The notes beneath the pieces were generated by a model. It did no database searches. It was not told where the DNA came from and saw nothing but the letters and a program-made list of their open reading frames with translations. From NCBI GenBank assembly GCA_002408205.1, contig DHQY01000006.1:30874-75682 (forward strand): DNA of 44,809 nucleotides. The letters run 5' to 3'. This document shows, in pieces, positions 31,639 to 38,943 of the stretch. Origin of the DNA: Bacteroidales bacterium UBA5326 (GTDB lineage Bacteria > Bacteroidota > Bacteroidia > Bacteroidales > UBA932). Position numbers and translations under genes: made by a program. Positions within the stretch are counted from its first letter, which is position 1. Every line of letters starts with the position of its first letter.

Positions 31639-31986
31639 TTACTGTTCTTTTGTAGAAAGGTCGTCAAAGCTGACATCGGTAAACTCTCCCGGTCTTGCTT
31701 CTACAACAGGTATACGGTCCTTTATGTATTTTACAACTTCTCCCAGCCCTTCTGCAAATTTCTCAAAATCTTCTTTGTATAGAAATATCTTATGTTTCTC
31801 GTAAGAAAACCGTCCGTCTCTGTCTACGCGACGCTTGCTTTCAGTGATAGTCAGGTAATAATCGTTACCTTTAGTTGCTTTAACATCAAAAAAATACGTT
31901 CTTTTTCCGGCACGTACCGGTTTGGAAAAAACATCTTCTCCACTGTGTTCCTGCCTGGTGGAACGATCGTAATCTTCAAAGTACAT
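31639..31986 (-). CDS. DUF3276 (PUR-alpha-like) nucleic-acid-binding protein
   Basis: The 115-residue protein matches the DUF3276/PUR family found across Bacteroidetes and spirochaetes. RAGKRTYFFDVKATKGNDYYLTITE is the first PUR-like strand-rich unit and the FSYEKHKIFLYKEDFEKF stretch completes it. Family members bind single-stranded DNA or RNA and may act as regulators. It is divergent from nusB with separate -7 elements. A 348-base gap with no protein gene follows it. Confidence 0.88.
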   Translation of the reverse strand: MYFEDYDRSTRQEHSGEDVFSKPVRAGKRTYFFDVKATKGNDYYLTITESKRRVDRDGRFSYEKHKIFLYKEDFEKFAEGLGEVVKYIKDRIPVVEARPGEFTDVSFDDLSTKEQ

Positions 31987-32011
31987 AAGAGTGATTTATT
32001 TATTATAAGCG

Positions 32012-32019
32012 CAAATATA
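32012..32019 (-). promoter_or_regulatory. -7 promoter element of the DUF3276 gene (TATATTTG)
   Basis: On the minus strand TATATTTG matches TAnnTTTG 25 bases before the ATG at 31986. No TTTG appears at the standard distance upstream. Confidence 0.5.
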
Positions 32020-32041
32020 AAATTTATTTGCTTTAAAACTG

Positions 32042-32049
32042 TATATTTG
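32042..32049 (+). promoter_or_regulatory. -7 promoter element of nusB (TATATTTG)
   Basis: TATATTTG lies 26 bases before the nusB ATG at 32076. A TTTG at 32027-32030 is too close (11 bases) to be a normal -33 box. It forms a back-to-back pair with the DUF3276 element 22 bases away. Confidence 0.5.
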
Positions 32050-32075
32050 CAGAGTTTCTTTAAGATTTATGATCT

Positions 32076-33041
32076 ATGCTTAGTCGGCGTTTTATTCGCA
32101 TTAAGGTCTTTAAGCTTTTGTTCAGTTGTGTTCATTCTCAGTCTTTGGAAATTGCTTCCGCTGAAAAAGAACTTCTCAGGAGCTTTGAGAAAACCAGGCA
32201 ATTATACTTCCTGTTATTATCTCTTCCCGGGGCATTGAGCCGATATGCCCAGGAACGCATAGACATTGGGCTGCAGAAATATCAGCCCTCCGATGAAGAG
32301 CTTAATCCCAACATGCGTTTTGTGAATAACCAAGCCATTGAAATATTAGGCCGGGACAAAGAATTGGCTACGCAGCAGGAACATGGGCTAAACTGGACTA
32401 TGCAAAGGGCATTTATTAAAAAGCTTTACGAGGAAATTCGTGAAGAGCCCTATTTCATTGAATATATGAATGCTCCCGAGAGTCCTGATTTCAAAAAAGA
32501 TGTTAATCTCCTGAAAGATATCTTCAGCTCCGAACTTGAAGATAATCAGGATCTGTATAATATACTGGAAGATCAGAATCTATATTGGGCAGATGATATC
32601 GCTTATGTGTGCAATATCATACTTGCCCAATTATCATTAATCAAACCATCTGCAGATCATATCAGGCATCCGGATTTGTTTAAGAAAGAAGACGACCGTG
32701 AATTTGCCCTCCAGCTTTTTATGCAGGCACTTACGCATTACAATGAATATGCCTCGTATGTAGAACGCTTTGCAGACAACTGGGACCTGGAGCGGATTGC
32801 GGCTACAGATACCGCCATTATTGTTATGGGAGTAGCAGAAGCCGTAAAGTTCCCGGGTATTCCGGTAAAAGTTACGCTCAACGAGATGGTGGAGATATCA
32901 AAATATTATAGTACGGGTAATTCCAAGATGTTTGTCAACGGAGTGCTCGATAAGATTATCAAATACCTGATGGAAACCGGCGAGGTCGTTAAAAAGGGAA
33001 GAGGGCTCGTGGACAATAAACCGGTATCTCAGGATGATTAA
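32076..33041 (+). CDS. nusB: Transcription antitermination factor NusB (long Bacteroidetes form)
   Basis: NusB joins NusE (S10) on the boxA of rRNA transcripts to prevent early termination. The 321-residue protein is about twice the length of E. coli NusB (139). The N-terminus (SRRFIRIKVFKLLFS) and C-terminus (FADNWDLERIAATDTAII, then VTLNEMVEISKYYST) match the family. The ~130 extra residues between, mostly helical, are usual in this phylum. yajC, a YbbR-like gene and coaE follow on the same strand, a conserved Bacteroidetes order. Confidence 0.93.
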   Translation: MLSRRFIRIKVFKLLFSCVHSQSLEIASAEKELLRSFEKTRQLYFLLLSLPGALSRYAQERIDIGLQKYQPSDEELNPNMRFVNNQAIEILGRDKELATQQEHGLNWTMQRAFIKKLYEEIREEPYFIEYMNAPESPDFKKDVNLLKDIFSSELEDNQDLYNILEDQNLYWADDIAYVCNIILAQLSLIKPSADHIRHPDLFKKEDDREFALQLFMQALTHYNEYASYVERFADNWDLERIAATDTAIIVMGVAEAVKFPGIPVKVTLNEMVEISKYYSTGNSKMFVNGVLDKIIKYLMETGEVVKKGRGLVDNKPVSQDD

Positions 33042-33075
33042 AATTATGAATTAACAACAATAAATGATATAGATA

Positions 33076-33405
33076 ATGAACACTTTTTTAGTTATTTTAC
33101 AGGCACAGGAACAGGCAGCCGGTGCAGCAAAGGGAGGAAACTGGTCATTCATAATAATGATGGTGGCCGTTTTTGTTGTGATGTATTTTCTTATGATCCG
33201 TCCACAGAAGAAACGTCAGAAAGAATTACAGGCATACAGGAATAATCTTCAGAAAGGAGATAAAGTTGTTACCGCCGGCGGAATTTACGGAACTATCGTT
33301 GAAGTGAAAGAGGCCTATGTGCTTCTGGAGGTAGATACGAATGTGAAGATCAGAGTAGACAAGACTTCCCTGGTGAAGGATACCTCAGATCTGCAGCAGA
33401 AATAG
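33076..33405 (+). CDS. yajC: Preprotein translocase subunit YajC
   Basis: The 109-residue single-pass membrane protein has a helix at about 25-43 (FIIMMVAVFVVMYFLMI) followed at once by RPQKKRQKELQ, the YajC signature, and a KGDKVVTAGGIYGTIVEV beta domain. YajC joins SecDF in the accessory translocase complex. It lies 34 bases after nusB and 99 bases before the YbbR-like gene. Confidence 0.95.
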   Translation: MNTFLVILQAQEQAAGAAKGGNWSFIIMMVAVFVVMYFLMIRPQKKRQKELQAYRNNLQKGDKVVTAGGIYGTIVEVKEAYVLLEVDTNVKIRVDKTSLVKDTSDLQQK

Positions 33406-33504
33406 AAGCTCTGTCAGCAGAAAAACGCTGTCAGCGAAAATTTTAGAGCTGTCTGCAGGCAGGACAGATGTGTTATTATTCGGACAGACTAATCATTCTG
33501 AATT

Positions 33505-34446
33505 ATGAAGCGGTCGCGATTGGTTCTCCTGCTGTGTATTTTCACGGCATTTGTTCTTTGGCTGCTGTACACTTTATCGAATGAGTACAGTTCCTATTTC
33601 CGTTTTCCCCTGGAAGTGGAAACGAACCTGGAGGGAAGAACCAATTTGTCTATGGCCGAAAACACGCTTTTTCTAAAGGGGAAAGCCAGAGGGTTTTACA
33701 TTATTCGCTCTTCTTTGAGAAAAAGGCCGGCTCCAGTCCGGCTTTTTGTGGACCAGTCGCTTATGAGAGAATACCCCGGAGTGGAAGATGAGTTTTATGT
33801 GCTTTCTGACGACGTACATAACCTGGTTAACGAAGCCCTTGGAGCCGATCTTCTGCTGGAGAATATCTTCAGCGATACCATCAGACTGAATTATACCAGG
33901 GTCCTGTTTAAGAAGGTTCCGGTTGTATTTATTTCGGATATATCGTACAGGCCTCAATACATGTCTTTCAACCCTCCGCGCATTATACCCGACAGCGTGC
34001 TTGTATATGCATCGGCATCTCTTCTCCCGCTTATAGATCATGTGAAGACCAGAAAGATCAACTTAATGGAATTGGATCAAACCGTAGACGGTCTGGCCCG
34101 CCTGGAGGTTCCGCAGGGAACCCGTTTGTCCCATAAGGAAATTTCGTATGAGCTCACGGTGGAAAGATACGTGGAACTCATGTTTCAGGTTCACGTGGAA
34201 ACAAGGAACGTACCTTTCAGGAAGGAATTGCTGCTGCTGCCCGATGTGGTGACGCTGCAGTTTCGCTGTCCTTTCCAGAGTGCCTCGTCAATCAACGAGG
34301 AAAGTTTCAGCCTGATAGTAGATTACAATCGTTTTATGGAAAGCGGGAGCGGCAAGACTATTCCACAGACGGAAGCTTCTCCTTCCGTAATAAGCCATCT
34401 GACGGTTACCCCCGAATTTATTGACGGGATTATTCAAAATAAATAG
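33505..34446 (+). CDS. YbbR-like (CdaR-type) envelope protein
   Basis: The 313-residue protein has an N-terminal signal-anchor helix (about 5-25) and a long extracytoplasmic part with YbbR-like beta domains, as in CdaR regulators of diadenylate cyclases. FPLEVETNLEGRTN in the first unit and KKVPVVFISDISYRPQYM in the second are recognisable. No diadenylate cyclase gene is present in this window. The order nusB-yajC-ybbR-coaE is a common one in Bacteroidetes. The gene ends 12 bases before coaE. Confidence 0.75.
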   Translation: MKRSRLVLLLCIFTAFVLWLLYTLSNEYSSYFRFPLEVETNLEGRTNLSMAENTLFLKGKARGFYIIRSSLRKRPAPVRLFVDQSLMREYPGVEDEFYVLSDDVHNLVNEALGADLLLENIFSDTIRLNYTRVLFKKVPVVFISDISYRPQYMSFNPPRIIPDSVLVYASASLLPLIDHVKTRKINLMELDQTVDGLARLEVPQGTRLSHKEISYELTVERYVELMFQVHVETRNVPFRKELLLLPDVVTLQFRCPFQSASSINEESFSLIVDYNRFMESGSGKTIPQTEASPSVISHLTVTPEFIDGIIQNK

Positions 34447-34458
34447 GGAGGCCCGTAT

Positions 34459-35058
34459 ATGGTATCATTAGGCATTACCGGTGGGATTGGAAGCGGCAAA
34501 AGTTACGTTACCAGGATATTCGCAGCGCTGGGTGTGCCTTGCTACGATTCCGATATGGAAACAAAAAAGTTGTACGAAGACAATGAGACCCTAAAATACT
34601 CCCTTATTGAGCTCCTTGGTGAGGCGGTGTACAGCAACGGAAAGCTGAACACAGCTTACATGGCTTCTCTCATCTTTAATGACAGAAGCCTGCTTTCCAG
34701 AGTTAATGCACTGGTGCATCCGGTCGTGATTATTCACTTTATGCATTGGGCAGTCAGACAGCATGCACCTTACGTGATCTTTGAAAGTGCCATATTACTG
34801 GAACTGAAACCGCCCGTGCATATGACCAGGGTTCTCACCGTATCGGCAGACAAAGAACTCAGGCTCGAAAGGGTATGCCGGAGGCAAAACATTTCGCGGG
34901 ACGAGGTGTTGGCCAGAATGAATAAGCAGTGGAGCGACCAGGAACGGGAAAGCCGAGCCGATTTTGTGATCTCCTCCAACGAAAAAGAAGCCTTGTTGCC
35001 AAAAGTGCTGGCCATTCATAACCGCATGCTGGAGATAAGCTATGAATTAAATTGTTAA
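34459..35058 (+). CDS. coaE: Dephospho-CoA kinase
   Basis: CoaE adds the 3' phosphate in the last step of coenzyme A synthesis. The 199-residue protein has the P-loop GITGGIGSGKS at residues 5-15, the substrate-site PCYDSDMETKKLY, and VHPVVIIHF. VCRRQNISRDEVLARMNKQ forms the lid. It is 12 bases after the YbbR-like gene, with likely coupled expression. A -7 element for the next gene begins directly after its stop. Confidence 0.95.
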   Translation: MVSLGITGGIGSGKSYVTRIFAALGVPCYDSDMETKKLYEDNETLKYSLIELLGEAVYSNGKLNTAYMASLIFNDRSLLSRVNALVHPVVIIHFMHWAVRQHAPYVIFESAILLELKPPVHMTRVLTVSADKELRLERVCRRQNISRDEVLARMNKQWSDQERESRADFVISSNEKEALLPKVLAIHNRMLEISYELNC

Positions 35059-35066
35059 TATCTTTG
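35059..35066 (+). promoter_or_regulatory. -7 promoter element (TATCTTTG) after coaE
   Basis: TATCTTTG starts immediately after the coaE stop codon and 35 bases before the ATG at 35094. No -33 TTTG is visible at the normal spacing. It likely starts the DUF5606-rimO-fabG transcript. Confidence 0.5.
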
Positions 35067-35093
35067 TAAAAATTGAACAACACGATAAATAAT

Positions 35094-35681
35094 ATGAAAA
35101 CAGATTTGACAAAAATTTTGTCCGTGGGTGGATACTCCGGACTTTTTCTCTACCTTGCCCAGAGCAGAGGTGGTGTTGTAGTGGAATCTTTGACCGACAA
35201 GAAAAGAACGTGGTTTGGACCGAGTGCCAAAATGACCTCGTTGTCCGATATATCTATTTTTTCACAGGCTTCCGACGAACTGCGTCTTCAGGAAGTATTT
35301 GAAAAAATGAAGGAATATGCCAAAGAGCATCCGGTTCCCGATGCCAAAACAGCAAGTTCTTCAGAATTTCAGAGTTTTTTTGAGCAGGTGGTGCCCGAAT
35401 ACGACAGGGAACGTTTTTATGCCTCTCACATGAAGAAAGTCGTTGACTGGTTCAATATTCTTTATGCGGCCAATGCCCTCGACTTTGTCAGCCCGGAAGA
35501 AGAACAAAAAGACAGCGAAGAAGTTAAGGAAGCTACCCATCAGGTGAAAGAACCGTCCCATACGGCTAAACCGGCAAAATCAGCCGATGCCAAGCATGTA
35601 AAGGCAAAACCGGCTAAAGTGGCCAAGCCTGCCGGATCCAAGGCACAAAAAACCGGGACCACAAAGACAACTCCCAAGTAA
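35094..35681 (+). CDS. DUF5606 protein with Lys/Ala/Pro-rich tail
   Basis: The 195-residue protein begins MKTDLTKILSVGGYSGLF, the start of the DUF5606 family. A folded part runs to about residue 130 (ISIFSQASDELRLQEVF and VPEYDRERFYASHMKKVVDWF). The last ~50 residues are a low-complexity tail of KPAK/AKHVKAKPAK units ending in TKTTPK, strongly basic and possibly nucleic-acid binding. ATG 35094 is chosen over the in-frame ATG at 35073 because the family starts there. The function of DUF5606 is unknown. rimO follows after 2 bases. Confidence 0.82.
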   Translation: MKTDLTKILSVGGYSGLFLYLAQSRGGVVVESLTDKKRTWFGPSAKMTSLSDISIFSQASDELRLQEVFEKMKEYAKEHPVPDAKTASSSEFQSFFEQVVPEYDRERFYASHMKKVVDWFNILYAANALDFVSPEEEQKDSEEVKEATHQVKEPSHTAKPAKSADAKHVKAKPAKVAKPAGSKAQKTGTTKTTPK

Positions 35682-35683
35682 TC

Positions 35684-37003
35684 ATGCCGGGTAAAGTATC
35701 TGTCCTGACATTGGGTTGCTCCAAAAACAGGGTGGACAGCGAACACCTGATGCGCCAGTTGCTCTCTGGCGGCTGGCAGGTAATCCCCGATGCCCCGGAA
35801 GAGGAATACCCGCTGGATGTATTGGTTATCAATACATGCGGTTTTATTCATGACGCCAAAATGGAGTCAATTGAGTGCATCCTCGAGGCACTCGAAGCCA
35901 AAAAGAAACAACAGATTGGAAAGGTGTTCGTCATGGGATGCCTTTCGGGCCGTTATCCTTCGGAACTCGGCATTGAAATGCCCCAGGTGGATGCTTTTTT
36001 TGGAGTCAACGATATTCCGGGGGTGGCCCAGGCCATGGGAGTTCGTTTTGATCCCCGTCTTCAGACGAAACGCCTTTTGTCTACCCCCGGCCATTATGCC
36101 TACCTAAAACTGAGCGAGGGATGCGACAGAGGCTGTGCCTATTGCGCCATTCCACTTATCCGTGGCCGTCATGTGTCCCGCCCGGCAGACCAATTGATTG
36201 CCGAGGCCCGTAACCTGGCCGGGGAAGGTGTCAGAGAGCTTATACTGGTGGCACAGGATACCAGTTACTACGGCCTGGACCTGACCCAAAAAAGAGAACT
36301 TGCCCCGCTAATGGAATCGTTGTGCCGCATAGACGGCATTGAGTGGATCCGTTTGCTTTATACATACCCGCAGGGGTTCCCCATAGATGTGCTCTCCCTT
36401 ATGGCACAGGAACCCAAGATCTGTCAGTACGTAGATATCCCGCTGCAACATGTTTCCGACAAAGTGCTTTCTGCTATGCGCCGTAATACTACCGGGGCTC
36501 AGACGCGGGAACTTATTGAAAAATTCCGTATACAGGTTCCCGGCATCTGCCTGCGTACCACCTTTATGGTAGGACATCCGGGAGAAGACAGTGCAGCATT
36601 CAACGAATTGCTCGATTTTGTGGCGGAAGCCCGCTTTGAGCGTTTGGGTGCTTTTATATATTCCCAGGAAGAAGGCACTTACGGGGCCATGAACCTGGAA
36701 GACCGCATTACGGAAAAAGTAAAGGCGTCCCGCTACAAACGCCTGATGGAACTGCAACAGGATATATCCTACAGATACAATCTTTCGCGCATTGGGAAAA
36801 CATACAGAATATTGGTAGACAGTGTACTTTCCGGCGACGAAGAGGTTCGCGGAACAGTAGCCCTGGGACGCACCATGTATGAAGCTCCCGAGGTAGACGG
36901 TCAGGTTATTATTGAAAATTCAGTAAATTTGCAGGAAGGCGTATTCGCCCAGGCCGAGATTGTGAGAGCGAACGAATACGATCTGTATGCAAAAATAAAG
37001 TGA
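35684..37003 (+). CDS. rimO: Ribosomal protein S12 methylthiotransferase RimO
   Basis: RimO adds a methylthio group to an aspartate of ribosomal protein S12. The 439-residue protein has the N-terminal cluster cysteines (TLGCSKNRVDSE, INTCGFIHD, VMGCLSGRYP), the radical SAM motif CDRGCAYCAIP and RGRHVSRP. The C-terminal TRAM-like domain (about 375-437) contains YRILVDSVL and GEDSAAFNE precedes it. It needs two [4Fe-4S] clusters. It is 2 bases after the DUF5606 gene and its stop lies 5 bases before the fabG start. Confidence 0.96.
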   Translation: MPGKVSVLTLGCSKNRVDSEHLMRQLLSGGWQVIPDAPEEEYPLDVLVINTCGFIHDAKMESIECILEALEAKKKQQIGKVFVMGCLSGRYPSELGIEMPQVDAFFGVNDIPGVAQAMGVRFDPRLQTKRLLSTPGHYAYLKLSEGCDRGCAYCAIPLIRGRHVSRPADQLIAEARNLAGEGVRELILVAQDTSYYGLDLTQKRELAPLMESLCRIDGIEWIRLLYTYPQGFPIDVLSLMAQEPKICQYVDIPLQHVSDKVLSAMRRNTTGAQTRELIEKFRIQVPGICLRTTFMVGHPGEDSAAFNELLDFVAEARFERLGAFIYSQEEGTYGAMNLEDRITEKVKASRYKRLMELQQDISYRYNLSRIGKTYRILVDSVLSGDEEVRGTVALGRTMYEAPEVDGQVIIENSVNLQEGVFAQAEIVRANEYDLYAKIK

Positions 37004-37008
37004 TTAAC

Positions 37009-37755
37009 ATGAATTTACTTAAAGACAAAACTGCACTTATTACGGGCGCTGCCCGTGGAATTGGTAAAGCCGTAGCGGTGTCTATGGCTAAACAAGGCGC
37101 CAACATAGCCTTTACAGACCTTAACATAGACGAGAAAGCCATGGAGACCGTGGCGTTGCTGGAATCGTACGGTGTCAAAGTCAAAGCTTACGCATCCAAT
37201 GCGGCTTCTTTTGAAGAAACACACCGTGTTGTTACAGAGGTGGTCAAGGAATTCGGGGCTATTGATATTTTGGTAAATAATGCCGGTATCACCAAAGATA
37301 ACCTCATGCTCAGGATGACTGAAGCTCAATGGGACATGGTCATTAACGTGAACCTGAAATCGGCCTTCAACTTCATTCACGCCGTTTCGCCCGTTATGAT
37401 GAAACAGAGAAGCGGAAGCATCATTAATATGAGTTCTGTGGTTGGTTTATCGGGCAATGCAGGCCAGACAAACTACTCGGCTTCCAAGGCCGGTATGGTG
37501 GCACTGACCAAATCTATTGCCAAGGAATTAGGCCCCAGGGGAATTCGTGCCAATGCCGTTGCCCCCGGATTTATTGTCAGCGATATGACCGACCAGCTTT
37601 CTGAAGAAGTCCGTAAAGCCTGGCTCGAAACCATCCCCCTGCGCCGCGGCGGAACACCGGAAGACGTCGGGAATGTATGTGTGTTTCTGGCTTCCGAAAT
37701 GTCCTCCTACGTCAGCGGGCAGGTTATTCCCGTCTGCGGGGGAATGCATACCTGA
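37009..37755 (+). CDS. fabG: 3-oxoacyl-[ACP] reductase FabG
   Basis: FabG reduces 3-oxoacyl-ACP with NADPH in fatty acid synthesis. The 248-residue short-chain dehydrogenase has the cofactor motif TGAARGIGKA (12-21), NNAG (90-93), and the catalytic Ser143, Tyr156 and Lys160 (YSASK). FLASEMSSYVSGQVIPVCGG is the typical end. GTG 37000 is in frame, but the ATG at 37009, 5 bases after the rimO stop, is the better start. The assignment rests on closeness to the FabG subgroup; other SDR substrates are possible. Confidence 0.92.
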   Translation: MNLLKDKTALITGAARGIGKAVAVSMAKQGANIAFTDLNIDEKAMETVALLESYGVKVKAYASNAASFEETHRVVTEVVKEFGAIDILVNNAGITKDNLMLRMTEAQWDMVINVNLKSAFNFIHAVSPVMMKQRSGSIINMSSVVGLSGNAGQTNYSASKAGMVALTKSIAKELGPRGIRANAVAPGFIVSDMTDQLSEEVRKAWLETIPLRRGGTPEDVGNVCVFLASEMSSYVSGQVIPVCGGMHT

Positions 37756-37777
37756 AATAACTTTTAAACAGGATATT

Positions 37778-38743
37778 ATGAGAACGCTTCGCTTTTCGAT
37801 CTTTATGGCCGGGGTGCTGCTTACTACAGCATGCGGCCCGGTAATCAACATTTTGGAAGTAGATGTTAAACTGCCAGCCAAAGCACCACTCGAGATCATT
37901 GGAAAGCAGATGGCGGTCTTTATTCCGGAATATGATTCAATATTGGTGACCGATTCTACGCTTACACGTATGTTTGCCGAGTCGTTTGCCGAACAATTGG
38001 CTGCAGTGGCCGGGCAACCCAAAGGCTCGGTTCCTCTTTTCAGCCATAAGCCCGATTCACTGAACCCCGGTTTTGCGCAACTTCCCGCCTATGCCCAACA
38101 GCTGGCTATTGAAACAGAATCCGACCTTCTCTTCATGGTAGACAGTGTTTCCATCGGAAAATTCGATGCGTTGGACGTTGCCGGTTCTGCAGAGGGTTAC
38201 AAAAGGCAGATGCTGTATGTCCCTTTCAGGGGAAAGGTTCGTGTCTATGATGCATCTAAGATTGAGTATACCCGGAATTTCCCCGTATGCGACACAGTAG
38301 CCTGGGAGCTTTGGGTATCCAAATCGCGTGAAACACTGGCTATTCCCACTTCTGCTTTCGAAGACCTGAAAAACGCTTCGGTATATATTGGTAAAGGACT
38401 GGCCGAGGCCTTTTCGGACCAATGGGAAACCCAGGACCGGGTGATTTTCACTTATGAACATCCTAAGTGGAGACAAGCCCTCGAATATGCCGATGTTTTT
38501 GAATGGGAAAAAGCCCGCGATATCTGGATGGAACTGCTGAATTCCCAGGATCCGAGAAGTATTTCATGCGCTGCTTTTAATCTGGCCGTTTCGTGCGAGA
38601 TGACGGGAAATATAGACCTGGCTGTGAAGTGGCTCGATTATGCATCCAAAGCATACCCCATGTCTGAGATAACCTATTATAAAAACCTCCTGGAAGAACG
38701 CTCTACAGAGAAAAAACGATTCCAGACTCCCATCTACCAATAA
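37778..38743 (+). CDS. Lipoprotein of the DUF6340 type (tentative)
   Basis: The 321-residue protein has a lipoprotein signal (MRTLRFSIFMAGVLL, lipobox TTAC with Cys19). The rest is alpha/beta without a catalytic motif I can name. YDSILVTDSTLTRMFAESF and SDLLFMVDSVSIGKFD are the most distinctive stretches, and the last ~80 residues are helical and TPR-like (AAFNLAVSCEMTGNIDLAVKWLDYA). DUF6340 is the closest family that comes to mind, with moderate certainty. The ATG at 37778 begins the signal; the frame is open earlier only inside fabG. The next gene shares one base with its stop. Confidence 0.6.
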   Translation: MRTLRFSIFMAGVLLTTACGPVINILEVDVKLPAKAPLEIIGKQMAVFIPEYDSILVTDSTLTRMFAESFAEQLAAVAGQPKGSVPLFSHKPDSLNPGFAQLPAYAQQLAIETESDLLFMVDSVSIGKFDALDVAGSAEGYKRQMLYVPFRGKVRVYDASKIEYTRNFPVCDTVAWELWVSKSRETLAIPTSAFEDLKNASVYIGKGLAEAFSDQWETQDRVIFTYEHPKWRQALEYADVFEWEKARDIWMELLNSQDPRSISCAAFNLAVSCEMTGNIDLAVKWLDYASKAYPMSEITYYKNLLEERSTEKKRFQTPIYQ

Positions 38744-38931
38744 TGGCATTAAAAGAAAAGATTCCTCCCCGCATCCATAAAACCGTAGTTAGCTTCAACG
38801 ACCGTGAAATGGCTGTAATTGATTATTTTTGTGAGAAATACAAAATAAAGGTCCGTTCCAGGATGTACCGCGAAGCCATAATCGGCACCATCCTCAAAAA
38901 AATAGAAGAAGATCATCCCCGCTTATTTTAA
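38743..38931 (+). CDS. 62-residue conserved-looking basic protein
   Basis: The small protein is cytoplasmic and basic. Its central part (IHKTVVSFNDREMAVIDYF, then a helix and RSRMYREAIIGTILKKIEE) has the strand-helix-helix look of ribbon-helix-helix proteins, which bind DNA as dimers; this is a guess. Its ATG overlaps the lipoprotein stop by 1 base (TAATG), so the two are translationally coupled. The large ATP-grasp protein starts 12 bases after it. No toxin partner is visible. Confidence 0.65.
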   Translation: MALKEKIPPRIHKTVVSFNDREMAVIDYFCEKYKIKVRSRMYREAIIGTILKKIEEDHPRLF

Positions 38932-38943
38932 TACAAGACGCAG

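Noticed and set aside
33406..33504. Repeated CTGTCAGC and CTGTC words between yajC and the YbbR-like gene
   Set aside because: Short and imperfect, including one 11-base odd palindrome; no stable stem-loop with a T tract and no clear operator layout.
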